From NCBI RefSeq assembly GCF_027533625.1, contig NZ_JAQAGZ010000002.1, forward strand, positions 62,001 to 126,000: DNA of 64,000 nucleotides, in the 5' to 3' direction. This document shows, piece by piece, positions 26,251 to 34,203 of the stretch (position 1 is the stretch's first letter; each line of letters opens with the position of its first letter). The notes under the pieces were generated by a model. It saw only the letters and a program-made list of their open reading frames with translations. It was not told where the DNA came from and did no database searches. Source of the stretch: Paenibacillus gyeongsangnamensis. Its GTDB lineage: Bacteria > Bacillota > Bacilli > Paenibacillales > NBRC-103111. A program made the position numbers and the translations under genes.

Positions 26251-26886
26251 TTAGTAATACCATTCTCGCCGTACATTAACGGGAATATTAATTGAGTTAT
26301 TTTGTAAGATTTTAATTGCCTGATCTTGAAAAGCATCGTTAATTACACAAATTTCAAGTACAGAGTTCAACGGAAAAAACTCAAAAGCAAGGAATTCCGC
26401 CTGACGTTTCCGTTTTCTGTCAGGATATTCTGTAGTATCATTCCAAAAGCGGGAGCTCATTATTCCCCAATCAATTTGCTCCAAATCACCTGGATCATTA
26501 AAAAATTCAGAATAACTCATGATCGCATGGCCGTCAGTAAACACAAATGGAATTCTCTCTGAAAGCACTTGTTGTACAGTTGATACGAGGTATATAATTT
26601 GTTTTTGCCCACCTTGATACTGCGTTACATTACCTTGATTAATTGTATATAGCATAGGTGATCGCGGCGCAAAGTAAAAAGGAACGTAATCGTGTAAATT
26701 ACCGTACGGAGGCAAAGGAACTTGTTTTTCCGAGCGTCGAGATTGAATTTGCTCATAAGCGATATTTACGAAAGAGCTTTCATCTTCATGTAATTGATTA
26801 ATACAAACGAGACCACTATTGTTAAGTATCGAATGCAAATTCTCAATATTCGTTATATGATAAATAAATGTTGGATTCGGCACCAT
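26251..26886 (-). CDS. darT: DarT toxin: NAD-dependent DNA ADP-ribosyltransferase
   Basis: 211 residues of the DUF4433 family. Visible are IYHITNIENLHSIL (NAD-binding His), HDYVPFYFAPRSPMLY, and RKRQAEFLAFEFFP near residue 160, which carries the catalytic Glu. DarT modifies thymidines in single-stranded DNA and acts in phage defence; DarG reverses it. The gene starts at an ATG behind TTGGAG and precedes darG. The pair is intact and lies directly next to the recombinase trio. Confidence 0.9.
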   Translation of the reverse strand: MVPNPTFIYHITNIENLHSILNNSGLVCINQLHEDESSFVNIAYEQIQSRRSEKQVPLPPYGNLHDYVPFYFAPRSPMLYTINQGNVTQYQGGQKQIIYLVSTVQQVLSERIPFVFTDGHAIMSYSEFFNDPGDLEQIDWGIMSSRFWNDTTEYPDRKRKRQAEFLAFEFFPLNSVLEICVINDAFQDQAIKILQNNSINIPVNVRREWYY

Positions 26887-27064
26887 TTAGCTACACTCCA
26901 AGTCTAATCACGTTAGAGTGTTTATTCGACAAAAGAAGAGGATTTCCTCCAAGCCAAAATAACAGAATGCATGTTCTCATTTTTGATTATATCCAATTTA
27001 TTTAACTAAGTCAAAAAGCTACAAATAATAAATTGATGATGTGTGTAAAGATTTTAGCAATGAC
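26887..27064 (-). promoter_or_regulatory. Upstream region of darTG
   Basis: It contains an interrupted dyad, ACACTC near 26893 and GAGTGT near 26914, with TCTAA/TTAGA inside. The dyad lies within 30 bp of the darT start, where an autoregulatory operator or a leader hairpin would be expected. The promoter boxes are not clear. Confidence 0.35.
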
Positions 27065-27265
27065 TTACTCGAGATCATCCGGTATATGAAGTTCGCGTTT
27101 ACACACATCACACTTGACAATAATATAAGTGCCAAGTCCCGATGGTATAAAAGTAAAAGCAAACTTGGCCCTGCTAACATCGATTGCTTGACACTGATCC
27201 CACTGACTAATTCTCTTCATCATTTCTTCACTAATCGTAAATTCTAATGAATTCCTTAAAATCAT
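27065..27265 (-). CDS. Small hypothetical protein with C-terminal CxxC motif (66 aa)
   Basis: The ATG at 27265 stands behind GAGGAG with good spacing; an upstream in-frame ATG has no such site. The product starts MILRNSLEFTISEEMMKRI and ends with KCDVCKRELHIPDDLE, so one zinc-knuckle half site C-x-x-C is present near residue 56. I do not recognise the family. It has the look of a real cytoplasmic protein and is not obviously part of the DarTG operon. Confidence 0.55.
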   Translation of the reverse strand: MILRNSLEFTISEEMMKRISQWDQCQAIDVSRAKFAFTFIPSGLGTYIIVKCDVCKRELHIPDDLE

Positions 27266-27401
27266 TACAAAACTCCTCACTCTTCAAATGGGATCACATC
27301 ATACATCAAAACAATTATGATGTGATTTTATAATACTTCTTGCCCGAAAGCCAAACTGATCAATTCCTTTCAAATAGGTTCTTCATCTTGTGAAGTACAT
27401 G

Positions 27402-27429
27402 AAAAAAGCCACATGCCGCGATGTGGCTT
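27402..27429 (-). terminator. Rho-independent terminator
   Basis: AAGCCACAT / ATGTGGCTT with a six-base loop and a T-run on the minus strand. It lies 20 bp after the SigK-like fragment and points the same way. Confidence 0.75.
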
Positions 27430-27447
27430 AACCAATTCAATGCACAC

Positions 27448-27609
27448 TTATGACATTAGAATCTCGTTCTCGATACATCGCGCCGCGAAGGTTGCTAATT
27501 TTGTCCCTTTATCAGGCGAATACGATTCGATCGCTTTGATCAATCCAATCGTTCCTATAGAGATAAGATCTTCGAGGTCTTCCCCTGTATTATCAAATTT
27601 TTTGACGAT
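27448..27609 (-). pseudogene. Fragment of sporulation sigma factor SigK (region 2)
   Basis: The frame encodes [19 protein letters not shown], then [18 protein letters not shown] and [15 protein letters not shown], followed at once by Ser-stop. This is sigma-70 region 2 of SigK/SigE-type sporulation sigma factors and fits SigK best. The N-terminal ~65 residues and everything after ILM are missing. In Bacillus subtilis the skin element interrupts sigK within a few codons of this same IENEILM position. The fragment cannot encode a working sigma factor. Confidence 0.75.
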
Positions 27610-27720
27610 GCCAGGATAAACGGCTACGCCGTCCTTGTCTTACAAGGACCAGCGCGTTTATCAAGGTTGATGCGAAGCTATAAGTTGGGAAAAACTTATA
27701 AATTCTTATCAAGTGAACAA
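27610..27720. other. Hairpin-rich segment replacing the 5' part of the SigK fragment
   Basis: Two strong hairpins are visible: GTCCTTGT/ACAAGGAC near 27631-27649 and TATAAGT/ACTTATA near 27680-27700. A further GGCTACGCC lies at 27622-27630. Such dense secondary structure next to a truncated gene resembles the end of an IS200/IS605-like element, but no transposase or TnpB remains. Confidence 0.4.
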
Positions 27721-27721
27721 G

Positions 27722-27761
27722 AACCGATGTAACCATCGGTTACATCGGTTACATCGGTTAC
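27722..27761. repeat. Nested palindrome and triple 9-bp tandem repeat
   Basis: AACCGATGTAACC and GGTTACATCGGTT form a perfect 13-bp stem with a three-base loop. The right arm is part of three tandem copies of ATCGGTTAC (27735-27761). It lies 45 bp after the FGE gene stop and could work as its transcription end, although the T-tail is poor. Confidence 0.7.
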
Positions 27762-27805
27762 TTATTACTGGGGAATTTTTTCTTAAGTGCCTTGGTAACG
27801 AAAAC

Positions 27806-28777
27806 CTAAGCATCAGCGGCGCAGCGGAAGCCCATATTGCCTGCCGAACTATCCGGAGTATTTTGACTGCGTGCTGCTACACGGTAGCGGTTGCAGTAGG
27901 ATTTGTGACATAAATAGGAACCGCCGCGCATAACACGGCTCGTCCCCTTCGGCGGACCGACAGGGTTTACCCGCGGCCCATTCACATGAAAGGTCGGGCT
28001 GAACCAGTCCGCGCACCACTCCCAGACATTACCTGCCACTTGGTAGAGGCCATATCCGTTCGGCTCGTAGGAATGGACGGGCGCAGTCCCTGCATATCCG
28101 TCGCTTGCATTGTTTTTTTCGGGGAATTTCCCCTGCCATATATTGCACATGTGCTTGCCGCCGGGTTTGATCTCATCCCCCCAAGGATATCGTTTCTGGA
28201 CGAGTCCTCCCCGGGCTGCATATTCCCATTCCGCCTCCGTAGGGAGTCGTTTGCCCGCCCATCTGCAATAAGCCTGAGCGTCATTCCAAGAAACATGTAT
28301 CACTGGATGGTCCAGCCTATCTTCGATTCCGGAGCCGGGCCCTTCCGGAGCGCGCCAGCTGGCGTATTCGACGGCCAGCCACCATGGCGTTTGCCTTGTT
28401 GAACCTAGGATCTTGACTTCCGCTGTACGCACAAACAAATGAAAGACGTATGACCATCCGAATTTCTCCGCTTCCGTCACATACCCGGTAGCGTCTACAA
28501 ACTTCTTGAACTCCAAATTCGTTACCGTATATGGATCGATATAGAACGGATCAATGGTGACGGCCCGCACCGGACCTTCTCCATCCGAAGGAAAACCCTC
28601 TTGGTCTTCAGTCCCCATCAAAAACTCCCCGCCCGGCAAGTAGATCATGTTCTGTTTGGCGGGAGGTGTTGTTGAGGCAGCCTGATTCGCTTCATCCGCT
28701 ATTGCTCTTATGTCAGGGACGAACGTTAAAGAAGTTCTGGAAACGGAGCAGCAAGAAGGCTTCACCGGATCTGTCAT
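27806..28777 (-). CDS. Formylglycine-generating enzyme (sulfatase-modifying factor, SUMF1/FGE family)
   Basis: 323 residues. The FGE-sulfatase domain covers residues ~45-320: MIYLPGGEFLMGTED at the start, SWNDAQAYCRWAGKRLPTEA and AGNVWEWCADWF in the middle. GGSYLCHKSYCNRYRVAARS holds the catalytic copper-binding pair Cys290 and Cys295, followed by SQNTPDSS and GFRCA. This is the full active-site signature of the aerobic enzyme that converts a sulfatase Cys to formylglycine. The Cys-type sulfatase at 34204-35661 is the natural client. There is no signal peptide, so both act in the cytoplasm. Confidence 0.92.
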   Translation of the reverse strand: MTDPVKPSCCSVSRTSLTFVPDIRAIADEANQAASTTPPAKQNMIYLPGGEFLMGTEDQEGFPSDGEGPVRAVTIDPFYIDPYTVTNLEFKKFVDATGYVTEAEKFGWSYVFHLFVRTAEVKILGSTRQTPWWLAVEYASWRAPEGPGSGIEDRLDHPVIHVSWNDAQAYCRWAGKRLPTEAEWEYAARGGLVQKRYPWGDEIKPGGKHMCNIWQGKFPEKNNASDGYAGTAPVHSYEPNGYGLYQVAGNVWEWCADWFSPTFHVNGPRVNPVGPPKGTSRVMRGGSYLCHKSYCNRYRVAARSQNTPDSSAGNMGFRCAADA

Positions 28778-29223
28778 TATTCATTGCCTCACTTTCTAAA
28801 TAGTGTAACCCTCATCATCTTTTCTAAAATCAATGAAAGAAAACGACACTTACTAATCCGGAAAGCAAAATTGCAATGGTGTGTGGAAACCTCAAACTGG
28901 ATGATCGGGATCATGACACAGACTCTTCATCAGCTATTCTGATTATATCTCACTTTGCTTCATTTTGGAATAAAGTATTCAGTATTTCGATTATCAATTT
29001 CAACAATAGAGCAATAATATTCGATTATATGATAGTAACTTTCAAAAACCGGAATGGTATTTTCCATTTTGCACGATAGTGGAGCTGAGAAGCCGACGAG
29101 ATGCGGAATTCGCCGGATTGGGATAAAGTTCATTTTTAAACGCGCATGTCGAGATTCGTAAGAAAATAAGAATTACTATATAATTAATGAAGAAAATGTA
29201 CGGAGGATGAGGATAATACTCCT
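28778..29223. other. Intergenic region, divergent promoters of FGE and sensor kinase genes
   Basis: About 445 bp, AT-rich in the centre, with no convincing gene. A plus-strand frame at 28876-29079 lacks a ribosome binding site and protein-like composition. The sensor kinase ribosome binding site CGGAGGATGAGG lies near 29201. Confidence 0.45.
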
Positions 29224-30726
29224 ATGACGATCTTACTGTTAATTCTGATGGCGGCATCGATCGCTTTGTTTATTATGAAGGCCAAACACCCGTCCGCCTA
29301 CTGGACAGGATTAGTCTTGTTCGGTTGGTTTTTGAGCATGTCGGGACTCGTCTTGTTCATAGCTAAATACGGTGGGTTTTATTTTCAAATCAACACGGTA
29401 TTGTTTTTAAGCGATTCCATTCGCAACTTGCTGCTTTATGCGCCGATTTCGATCGATACAATCAGCCGTCTGATTACGGTTGGCCGTTCTTTGTTTATTT
29501 ACAGCCTAATCGGGCTTTCCATCACTTTGTTTTATTACCGGCCGATTCGTCAAATCTGGAAATTATATTTGCTCAATACCATTTTGCCGCTCTTCAACAT
29601 TATTTTTTACGATCCGATCGTGTATAGGTGGTCGCTCGGATACATCGATCCGCAATGGACTTATACGATCGGTTGGATGACCCGGGGATGGCTGATTGTT
29701 TCAGCTCTGGTGTCCATCGTGCTTATGCTTTGGCGCTACCGCCGGATTACGGTTCCATGGTTAAAAAAGCAAGTCAAGTACATTTTGCTCGGCGTGTTTG
29801 CTCTCACTTTATTTTATTTCTATCTCGGCTTTCTCGGGCCGCTGCAAGTGACGGATATTCGCACCTATTATGTGCTATACTCCGACTTTACCAACTACAA
29901 TCCGCCGCTTACGGTAACTGAATGGTATTTCAGTATCATCATTACTGGACTCCTCTCCTTAACCAGCATTGTTTTCATTTGGAGATATACAGAAGTTGAA
30001 AAAAAACTGGGTAAGCCCGATCTGCATTTGGAACGAAAGCTAAATACAGCCAATATGGGTACGAAAGTGTTTACACATGCGATCAAAAACCAACTACTCA
30101 TGTTGCAGCTGCTTGTCAACAAAACACGCAGCATTGCCGCAACCTCTGACGTTTCCGCTTCTCCTGCCGAGATGGCGAAGAACATGGAAAAAATGTCTGT
30201 CATCGTAGGCGATACTCTGCAGCGTCTTGACCAACTCTATAATTCGTTCAAAACAACTTATTTGCAATTAAAACCTTTGCAAGCCCACGACATGTTGAAT
30301 AAAACACTAGAAAAGCTGCAGATACCCGAAAACATCAATTTGCTCGTAGTAAAGACTCCCGCGAATCCGATGATATTAGCGGATGAAGCTCATTTAATTG
30401 AAGCGCTCGCCAACATCATTATTAATGCCTTTGAAGCAATCGGTAAAGACAATGCGGGCCAGGTGACTGTGCGCATGTATACTGAGGCCAATTGGTTAAT
30501 CGTCACTATTAAAGACAATGGCCCTGGCATTAAGGCGGAGCATCTGGATATCATTTTCGACCCGTTCTTTACCAATAAAAATACAAATAAAAACTGGGGT
30601 GTCGGGCTTTCTTATGTGAAACAGATCGTTCATGGGCATTTTGGACACATTCATGTGACAAGTACGCCGGGTATCGGCAGCGTCTTTCAGGTGTTGATCC
30701 CGATTTATTTGCATTTGGAGCGATAA
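29224..30726 (+). CDS. Membrane sensor histidine kinase with multi-helix N-terminus
   Basis: 500 residues. About seven hydrophobic segments fill residues 1-255. The dimerisation region FTHAIKNQLLMLQLLV near residue 285 carries the probable phospho-acceptor His. The HATPase domain has IIINAFEAI (N box), DNGPGI (G1) and WGVGLSYV (G2). No HAMP is seen. The gene is followed after 28 bp by its response regulator. The pair stands between the FGE gene and the sulfonate/sulfate-ester transporter genes, so it may regulate this sulfur module, which is inference. Confidence 0.85.
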   Translation: MTILLLILMAASIALFIMKAKHPSAYWTGLVLFGWFLSMSGLVLFIAKYGGFYFQINTVLFLSDSIRNLLLYAPISIDTISRLITVGRSLFIYSLIGLSITLFYYRPIRQIWKLYLLNTILPLFNIIFYDPIVYRWSLGYIDPQWTYTIGWMTRGWLIVSALVSIVLMLWRYRRITVPWLKKQVKYILLGVFALTLFYFYLGFLGPLQVTDIRTYYVLYSDFTNYNPPLTVTEWYFSIIITGLLSLTSIVFIWRYTEVEKKLGKPDLHLERKLNTANMGTKVFTHAIKNQLLMLQLLVNKTRSIAATSDVSASPAEMAKNMEKMSVIVGDTLQRLDQLYNSFKTTYLQLKPLQAHDMLNKTLEKLQIPENINLLVVKTPANPMILADEAHLIEALANIIINAFEAIGKDNAGQVTVRMYTEANWLIVTIKDNGPGIKAEHLDIIFDPFFTNKNTNKNWGVGLSYVKQIVHGHFGHIHVTSTPGIGSVFQVLIPIYLHLER

Positions 30727-30754
30727 CCCCTCGCTAAGAAAGGACGAGATACCA

Positions 30755-31450
30755 TTGAATGAAACAATACGCGTGGTCGTTGCTGAAGATATGCAAGTCC
30801 TGCGGGAACATTTTATTGAGTTAATCGACCGCGAACCAGATCTGCTGGTGGTAGGGCAAGCATCGAGCGGAACGGAAGCTTATAAGCTGGCCAAAGCCCA
30901 AAACCCCGATGTGATCATGATGGACATCGAAATGGAAGTTAAGCACGACGGCATCAATGCTGCCAAAAAAATCATGGAGGAGCTGCCGCACATCCGCATC
31001 GTTTTTCTGACCGTTCACGAGGACGACGAGACTGTCTTTAACGCGTTTGATGTCGGTGCGGTCGATTATGTTCTGAAAACGGCGTCTGAAAGTGAAATTG
31101 TGAAAAGCATTCGCAGCGCACAGCACGGCAACGCTCCAATCCGCCCGGAAATCGCCTATAAAATCCGCAATGAATTTACGCGCATTCGCCGCAATCAAAG
31201 CAAAATGTTCGATATTATGGCGATTTTGTCGCAGCTAACGCCAACCGAGGTGGAAATCATCGATTTGCTGCTTCGGGATCAAAAAATCGCGCAAATAGCG
31301 GAGGCTCGCAGTGTAGAAATATCCACCATCAAATCGCAAATAAACGTCATTCTTAAAAAATTCGGAAAAGCCCGGACGAAAGAAGTGATCAAGCTGATCC
31401 GGGAACTGCATATCACGCATTTGTTTCATACAATTAAAAGGGGAAGCTGA
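30755..31450 (+). CDS. NarL/LuxR-type response regulator
   Basis: 231 residues. The receiver domain has D11, phospho-acceptor D57 (VIMMDIEM), and K in YVLKTAS. A helix-turn-helix of the LuxR type occupies residues ~160-220 (SQLTPTEVEIIDLLL, VEISTIKSQINVILKKF). The start is a TTG behind AAAGGA. It forms a two-component pair with the preceding kinase. The 3' end overlaps the bidirectional terminator. Confidence 0.85.
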   Translation: MNETIRVVVAEDMQVLREHFIELIDREPDLLVVGQASSGTEAYKLAKAQNPDVIMMDIEMEVKHDGINAAKKIMEELPHIRIVFLTVHEDDETVFNAFDVGAVDYVLKTASESEIVKSIRSAQHGNAPIRPEIAYKIRNEFTRIRRNQSKMFDIMAILSQLTPTEVEIIDLLLRDQKIAQIAEARSVEISTIKSQINVILKKFGKARTKEVIKLIRELHITHLFHTIKRGS

Positions 31451-31462
31451 GTGCTTCCCCTT
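31438..31462. terminator. Bidirectional terminator between response regulator and transporter operon
   Basis: AAGGGGAAGC / GCTTCCCCTT, a perfect ten-base stem with loop TGAGT and T-rich tails on both sides. It overlaps the last codons of the regulator gene and lies just before the end of the convergent ssuA-like gene. Confidence 0.85.
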
Positions 31463-31470
31463 ACGTTTTA

Positions 31471-32550
31471 TTACTGTTTGACCGCTTTCTGAAACACGTC
31501 TTTATTGACAAATTTATCGGCTGGAACTACGCTCTGAAGGCTGCCGTTCTGTACGAACAGCTTTTCCAGACTTTCAAACCATTTATTCACCGTGCCGTCG
31601 CTGAATTTATTTGCTTGTTCGCCGTTGTCGAGCCATTGCGTCGTTCCTACCTGAATTTTCAGCGAATCTTCCGGTACTTGCGTGAACTTGGACGTCAATT
31701 GAACAGCCTCGTCGATATGCTTAATCCGGTAATCGTTGGCTTTGGTCCAAGCTTGAACGAATTTTTGTACGAGCTCCGGTTTCTCCTTCAGGAATTTCGG
31801 ACTGGCAACCCAGCTTTGCGGGAACACATAGTCCGGGAAGAACGTTTTATTGTCTCCCAGCTTGACGATTTTATCCGCGCCTACTTGCTTTTCAATCTCT
31901 GCCGTGTACGGCGCCCAGATCGCTACCGCATCGACTTTACCGGAAACGAACGCAGATACGGCGCCTGCTACGTCCATGTTCAGGATATTGACGTCCGAAG
32001 GCTTCAAACCGCCTTTTTCAAGGCCAAGATTCAAAATCATTTCACCCGACGTTCCCTTGGGAACGCCCACCGTTTTGCCTTTCAAATCTTTCCAATCCTT
32101 AATGCCGGATTTTTGTGTGGCAAATACCATATCGCCGGTGTTCAGGCTGTCGATCGCCACGATCGTTCCTTTTCCTTGCGCAGCGAGGAATGTCGCCCCA
32201 GGTCCGATATAAGCGATGTCAATGTCGCCCGACGCCATTGCCTGCAATTCCGGAGGGCCGCTCAAAAATTTGACCGCGTTGACTTGAATCCCAGCCTCTT
32301 TAAAGTATCCCTTCTCTTCGCCCAGCACGATCGGCGTCGACCCGTGCATATCAGGCATATACGCGACGTTAATTTTCGGCAAATCCTTCGGCGCTGCAGA
32401 TCCTGCTGGTTTGCTTTGGCCCGGTGCGGCGGCATTGCTTGAGCCACCTGCGCTTCCCGCTCCTCCGCAAGCGCTTAACAAAAGCAGCATGGATGATAAA
32501 ACCGCCGTAGCTATGAACCACTTTTTTGCAGCTTTTGTTTTTTTTAACAT
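31471..32550 (-). CDS. ABC transporter substrate-binding lipoprotein, SsuA/TauA-like
   Basis: 359 residues. Signal peptide with lipobox LSAC (lipidated Cys near 28), then a short Gly/Ser-rich linker and an SsuA/THI5-type domain (NVAYMPDMHGSTPIVLGEEKG-like start, LKGKTVGVPKGTSGE, VDAVAIWAPYTAEIE). Such proteins bind alkanesulfonates, taurine or related organosulfur compounds. It is the last gene of the sulfatase-permease-ATPase-binding protein set on the minus strand. Confidence 0.88.
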   Translation of the reverse strand: MLKKTKAAKKWFIATAVLSSMLLLLSACGGAGSAGGSSNAAAPGQSKPAGSAAPKDLPKINVAYMPDMHGSTPIVLGEEKGYFKEAGIQVNAVKFLSGPPELQAMASGDIDIAYIGPGATFLAAQGKGTIVAIDSLNTGDMVFATQKSGIKDWKDLKGKTVGVPKGTSGEMILNLGLEKGGLKPSDVNILNMDVAGAVSAFVSGKVDAVAIWAPYTAEIEKQVGADKIVKLGDNKTFFPDYVFPQSWVASPKFLKEKPELVQKFVQAWTKANDYRIKHIDEAVQLTSKFTQVPEDSLKIQVGTTQWLDNGEQANKFSDGTVNKWFESLEKLFVQNGSLQSVVPADKFVNKDVFQKAVKQ

Positions 32551-32568
32551 CGTTACCCCTCGTTTCCT

Positions 32569-33384
32569 TTATTTTTTGACTTCCAGGTATTCCTTATACA
32601 CTTTCGCCCATATTTCGTTTTTAATTTGCGAAAAACGTTCCGAAAGCTTCGTCTCCTGGTTGCGCGGATAAGGAATGTCGACTTGGACGATTTCTTTGAC
32701 TCGTCCCGGTCGGGCGCTCATGATAACGACTTTTTGGGCAAGAATAACCGCTTCCTCCACGTCGTGAGTTATAAAGAAGCATGTTTTCTTCTCTTTCTGC
32801 CAGGTAGCGAGCAATTCTTCTTGCAGCTGCGCCCGCGTTTGCGCATCGAGCGCGCCGAACGGCTCGTCCATTAGCAGCACCTCGGGCTGGACGGCGTACG
32901 CTCTGGCAATGGCAACGCGCTGCTTCATGCCGCCTGACAACTCTTTGGGAAACGCTTGCGCAAAATCCTTAAGACCGACGAGCTCCAGATAAAACTCCGC
33001 CTTCTCGCGACGCTCCCTTTTATTCATCCCCTTCAGCTTCAATCCGAATTCAACGTTCTGAAGCACGGTCTTCCAAGGGAATAAGGCATATTGCTGGAAC
33101 ACGACGCCTCTTTCTTTGCCTGGTCCGATGACGTCCCGACCGTCGACTTGAACGGTGCCGGAAGTCGCATCCTCCAAACCGGCAATAATGTTCAGCAGCG
33201 TCGATTTGCCGCAGCCGCTCGGTCCGACGACGCACACGAATTCATTGGGCTCGATAGCCAGATCTACATTGTTCAGAGCGATAACGTCCCCTTGCCGGCC
33301 GGCGTACACTTTTTGCAAATTGGAAATTTGAATTTTGGGTACGCCCGTTGCAGCCGGAATCAAGATTTCCGCAATTCCTGCCAT
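32569..33384 (-). CDS. ABC transporter ATPase, SsuB/TauB-like
   Basis: 271 residues. Walker A GPSGCGKST near residue 55, Q loop FQQYALFPW, signature LSGGMKQRVAIARA, Walker B LLMDEPFGALD and H loop FITHDVEEA are all intact. It belongs to the nitrate/sulfonate/taurine ATPases. The start overlaps the end of the permease gene by 25 bp. The 18-bp gap to the binding-protein gene indicates one operon. Confidence 0.92.
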   Translation of the reverse strand: MAGIAEILIPAATGVPKIQISNLQKVYAGRQGDVIALNNVDLAIEPNEFVCVVGPSGCGKSTLLNIIAGLEDATSGTVQVDGRDVIGPGKERGVVFQQYALFPWKTVLQNVEFGLKLKGMNKRERREKAEFYLELVGLKDFAQAFPKELSGGMKQRVAIARAYAVQPEVLLMDEPFGALDAQTRAQLQEELLATWQKEKKTCFFITHDVEEAVILAQKVVIMSARPGRVKEIVQVDIPYPRNQETKLSERFSQIKNEIWAKVYKEYLEVKK

Positions 33385-34175
33385 CCTGTCAGCCTCCGTT
33401 CCAGATAGAGTACGCCTTTATCCATCGCAAAGCCGATAATTCCGATGACGACGATTCCCAATATGATGATATCCATTCGGAAATAAAGCCCTGCTTCCAT
33501 AATCATGTTTCCCAAGCCTTTGGAAGCTCCTGTGAGTTCCGCCGCAACGAGCGTCGTCCAAGCGCTGGCGAGGCCGAGACGAATACCGACCAAAATATAC
33601 GGGAACGCGGCGGGAACGACGACTTCCAAAAATATGTCCTTATCCGTCGCGCCGAGCACCCGGGCCGCTTTAATCAGGGTCGGATCGACATTGCGCACGC
33701 CCTGATAAATGGAAATGACCATTACCAAAAATGTCGCTACGAAAATGACCAATATTTTGGCCCCCTCCCCTACGCCTTCCGCCACAATGACGAGAGGAAT
33801 CAGCGCAATCGGCGGCACCGTGCGGAAAAATTGAATCCACGGTTCGATCAACCCGCGCAGCATGCGGTACCATGCCATTAGAAAAGCGACCGGAATGGCG
33901 ACGAGAAGACCCAGCAAAAATCCGCACAGCACTCTGAAAATACTTGCGCCAATGTTTGCTCCTAGCCGGCCGCTTGCCAGTTCGGTCACGAACGCCTTCA
34001 TAATTGTCCATGGATTGGAGAGAATAGATCCTACCGAAGGTATCATCGATATTAATTGCCAGAACAGCAGTCCCGCGATGAGCGAAATCAGCACCATGAC
34101 ATTAGGATGAATTTGTTTCCGTGAGGGTGCTTGGATTGCCTTTCTTTTCGGCTTAGATATAGCTGCTTGAGTCAT
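33360..34175 (-). CDS. ABC transporter permease, SsuC/TauC-like
   Basis: 271 residues with about six membrane helices and the EAA motif KAARVLGATDKDIFLEVVVP. It is a BPD-type permease of the sulfonate/taurine/nitrate group and partners the SsuB-like ATPase. It lies 28 bp after the sulfatase gene behind a good AGGAGGAG ribosome binding site. Confidence 0.9.
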   Translation of the reverse strand: MTQAAISKPKRKAIQAPSRKQIHPNVMVLISLIAGLLFWQLISMIPSVGSILSNPWTIMKAFVTELASGRLGANIGASIFRVLCGFLLGLLVAIPVAFLMAWYRMLRGLIEPWIQFFRTVPPIALIPLVIVAEGVGEGAKILVIFVATFLVMVISIYQGVRNVDPTLIKAARVLGATDKDIFLEVVVPAAFPYILVGIRLGLASAWTTLVAAELTGASKGLGNMIMEAGLYFRMDIIILGIVVIGIIGFAMDKGVLYLERRLTGWQELRKS

Positions 34176-34203
34176 CGGAAGCTCCTCCTTGCTCTAAAAA
34201 GTT

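Noticed and set aside
27610..27720. TnpB/IscB guide-RNA scaffold
   Set aside because: The hairpins resemble an IS605 end, but there is no TnpB or IscB coding sequence nearby.
27735..27761. CRISPR-like array
   Set aside because: The repeats are nine bases long, directly adjacent and have no spacers; no cas gene is nearby.
28876..29079. 67-residue plus-strand frame upstream of the sensor kinase
   Set aside because: No ribosome binding site, AT-driven composition and no domain.
31615..32442. Long plus-strand frame opposite the SsuA-like gene
   Set aside because: Composition is that of an antisense shadow (Arg/Phe rich), and the minus-strand gene has a clear lipobox and domain.
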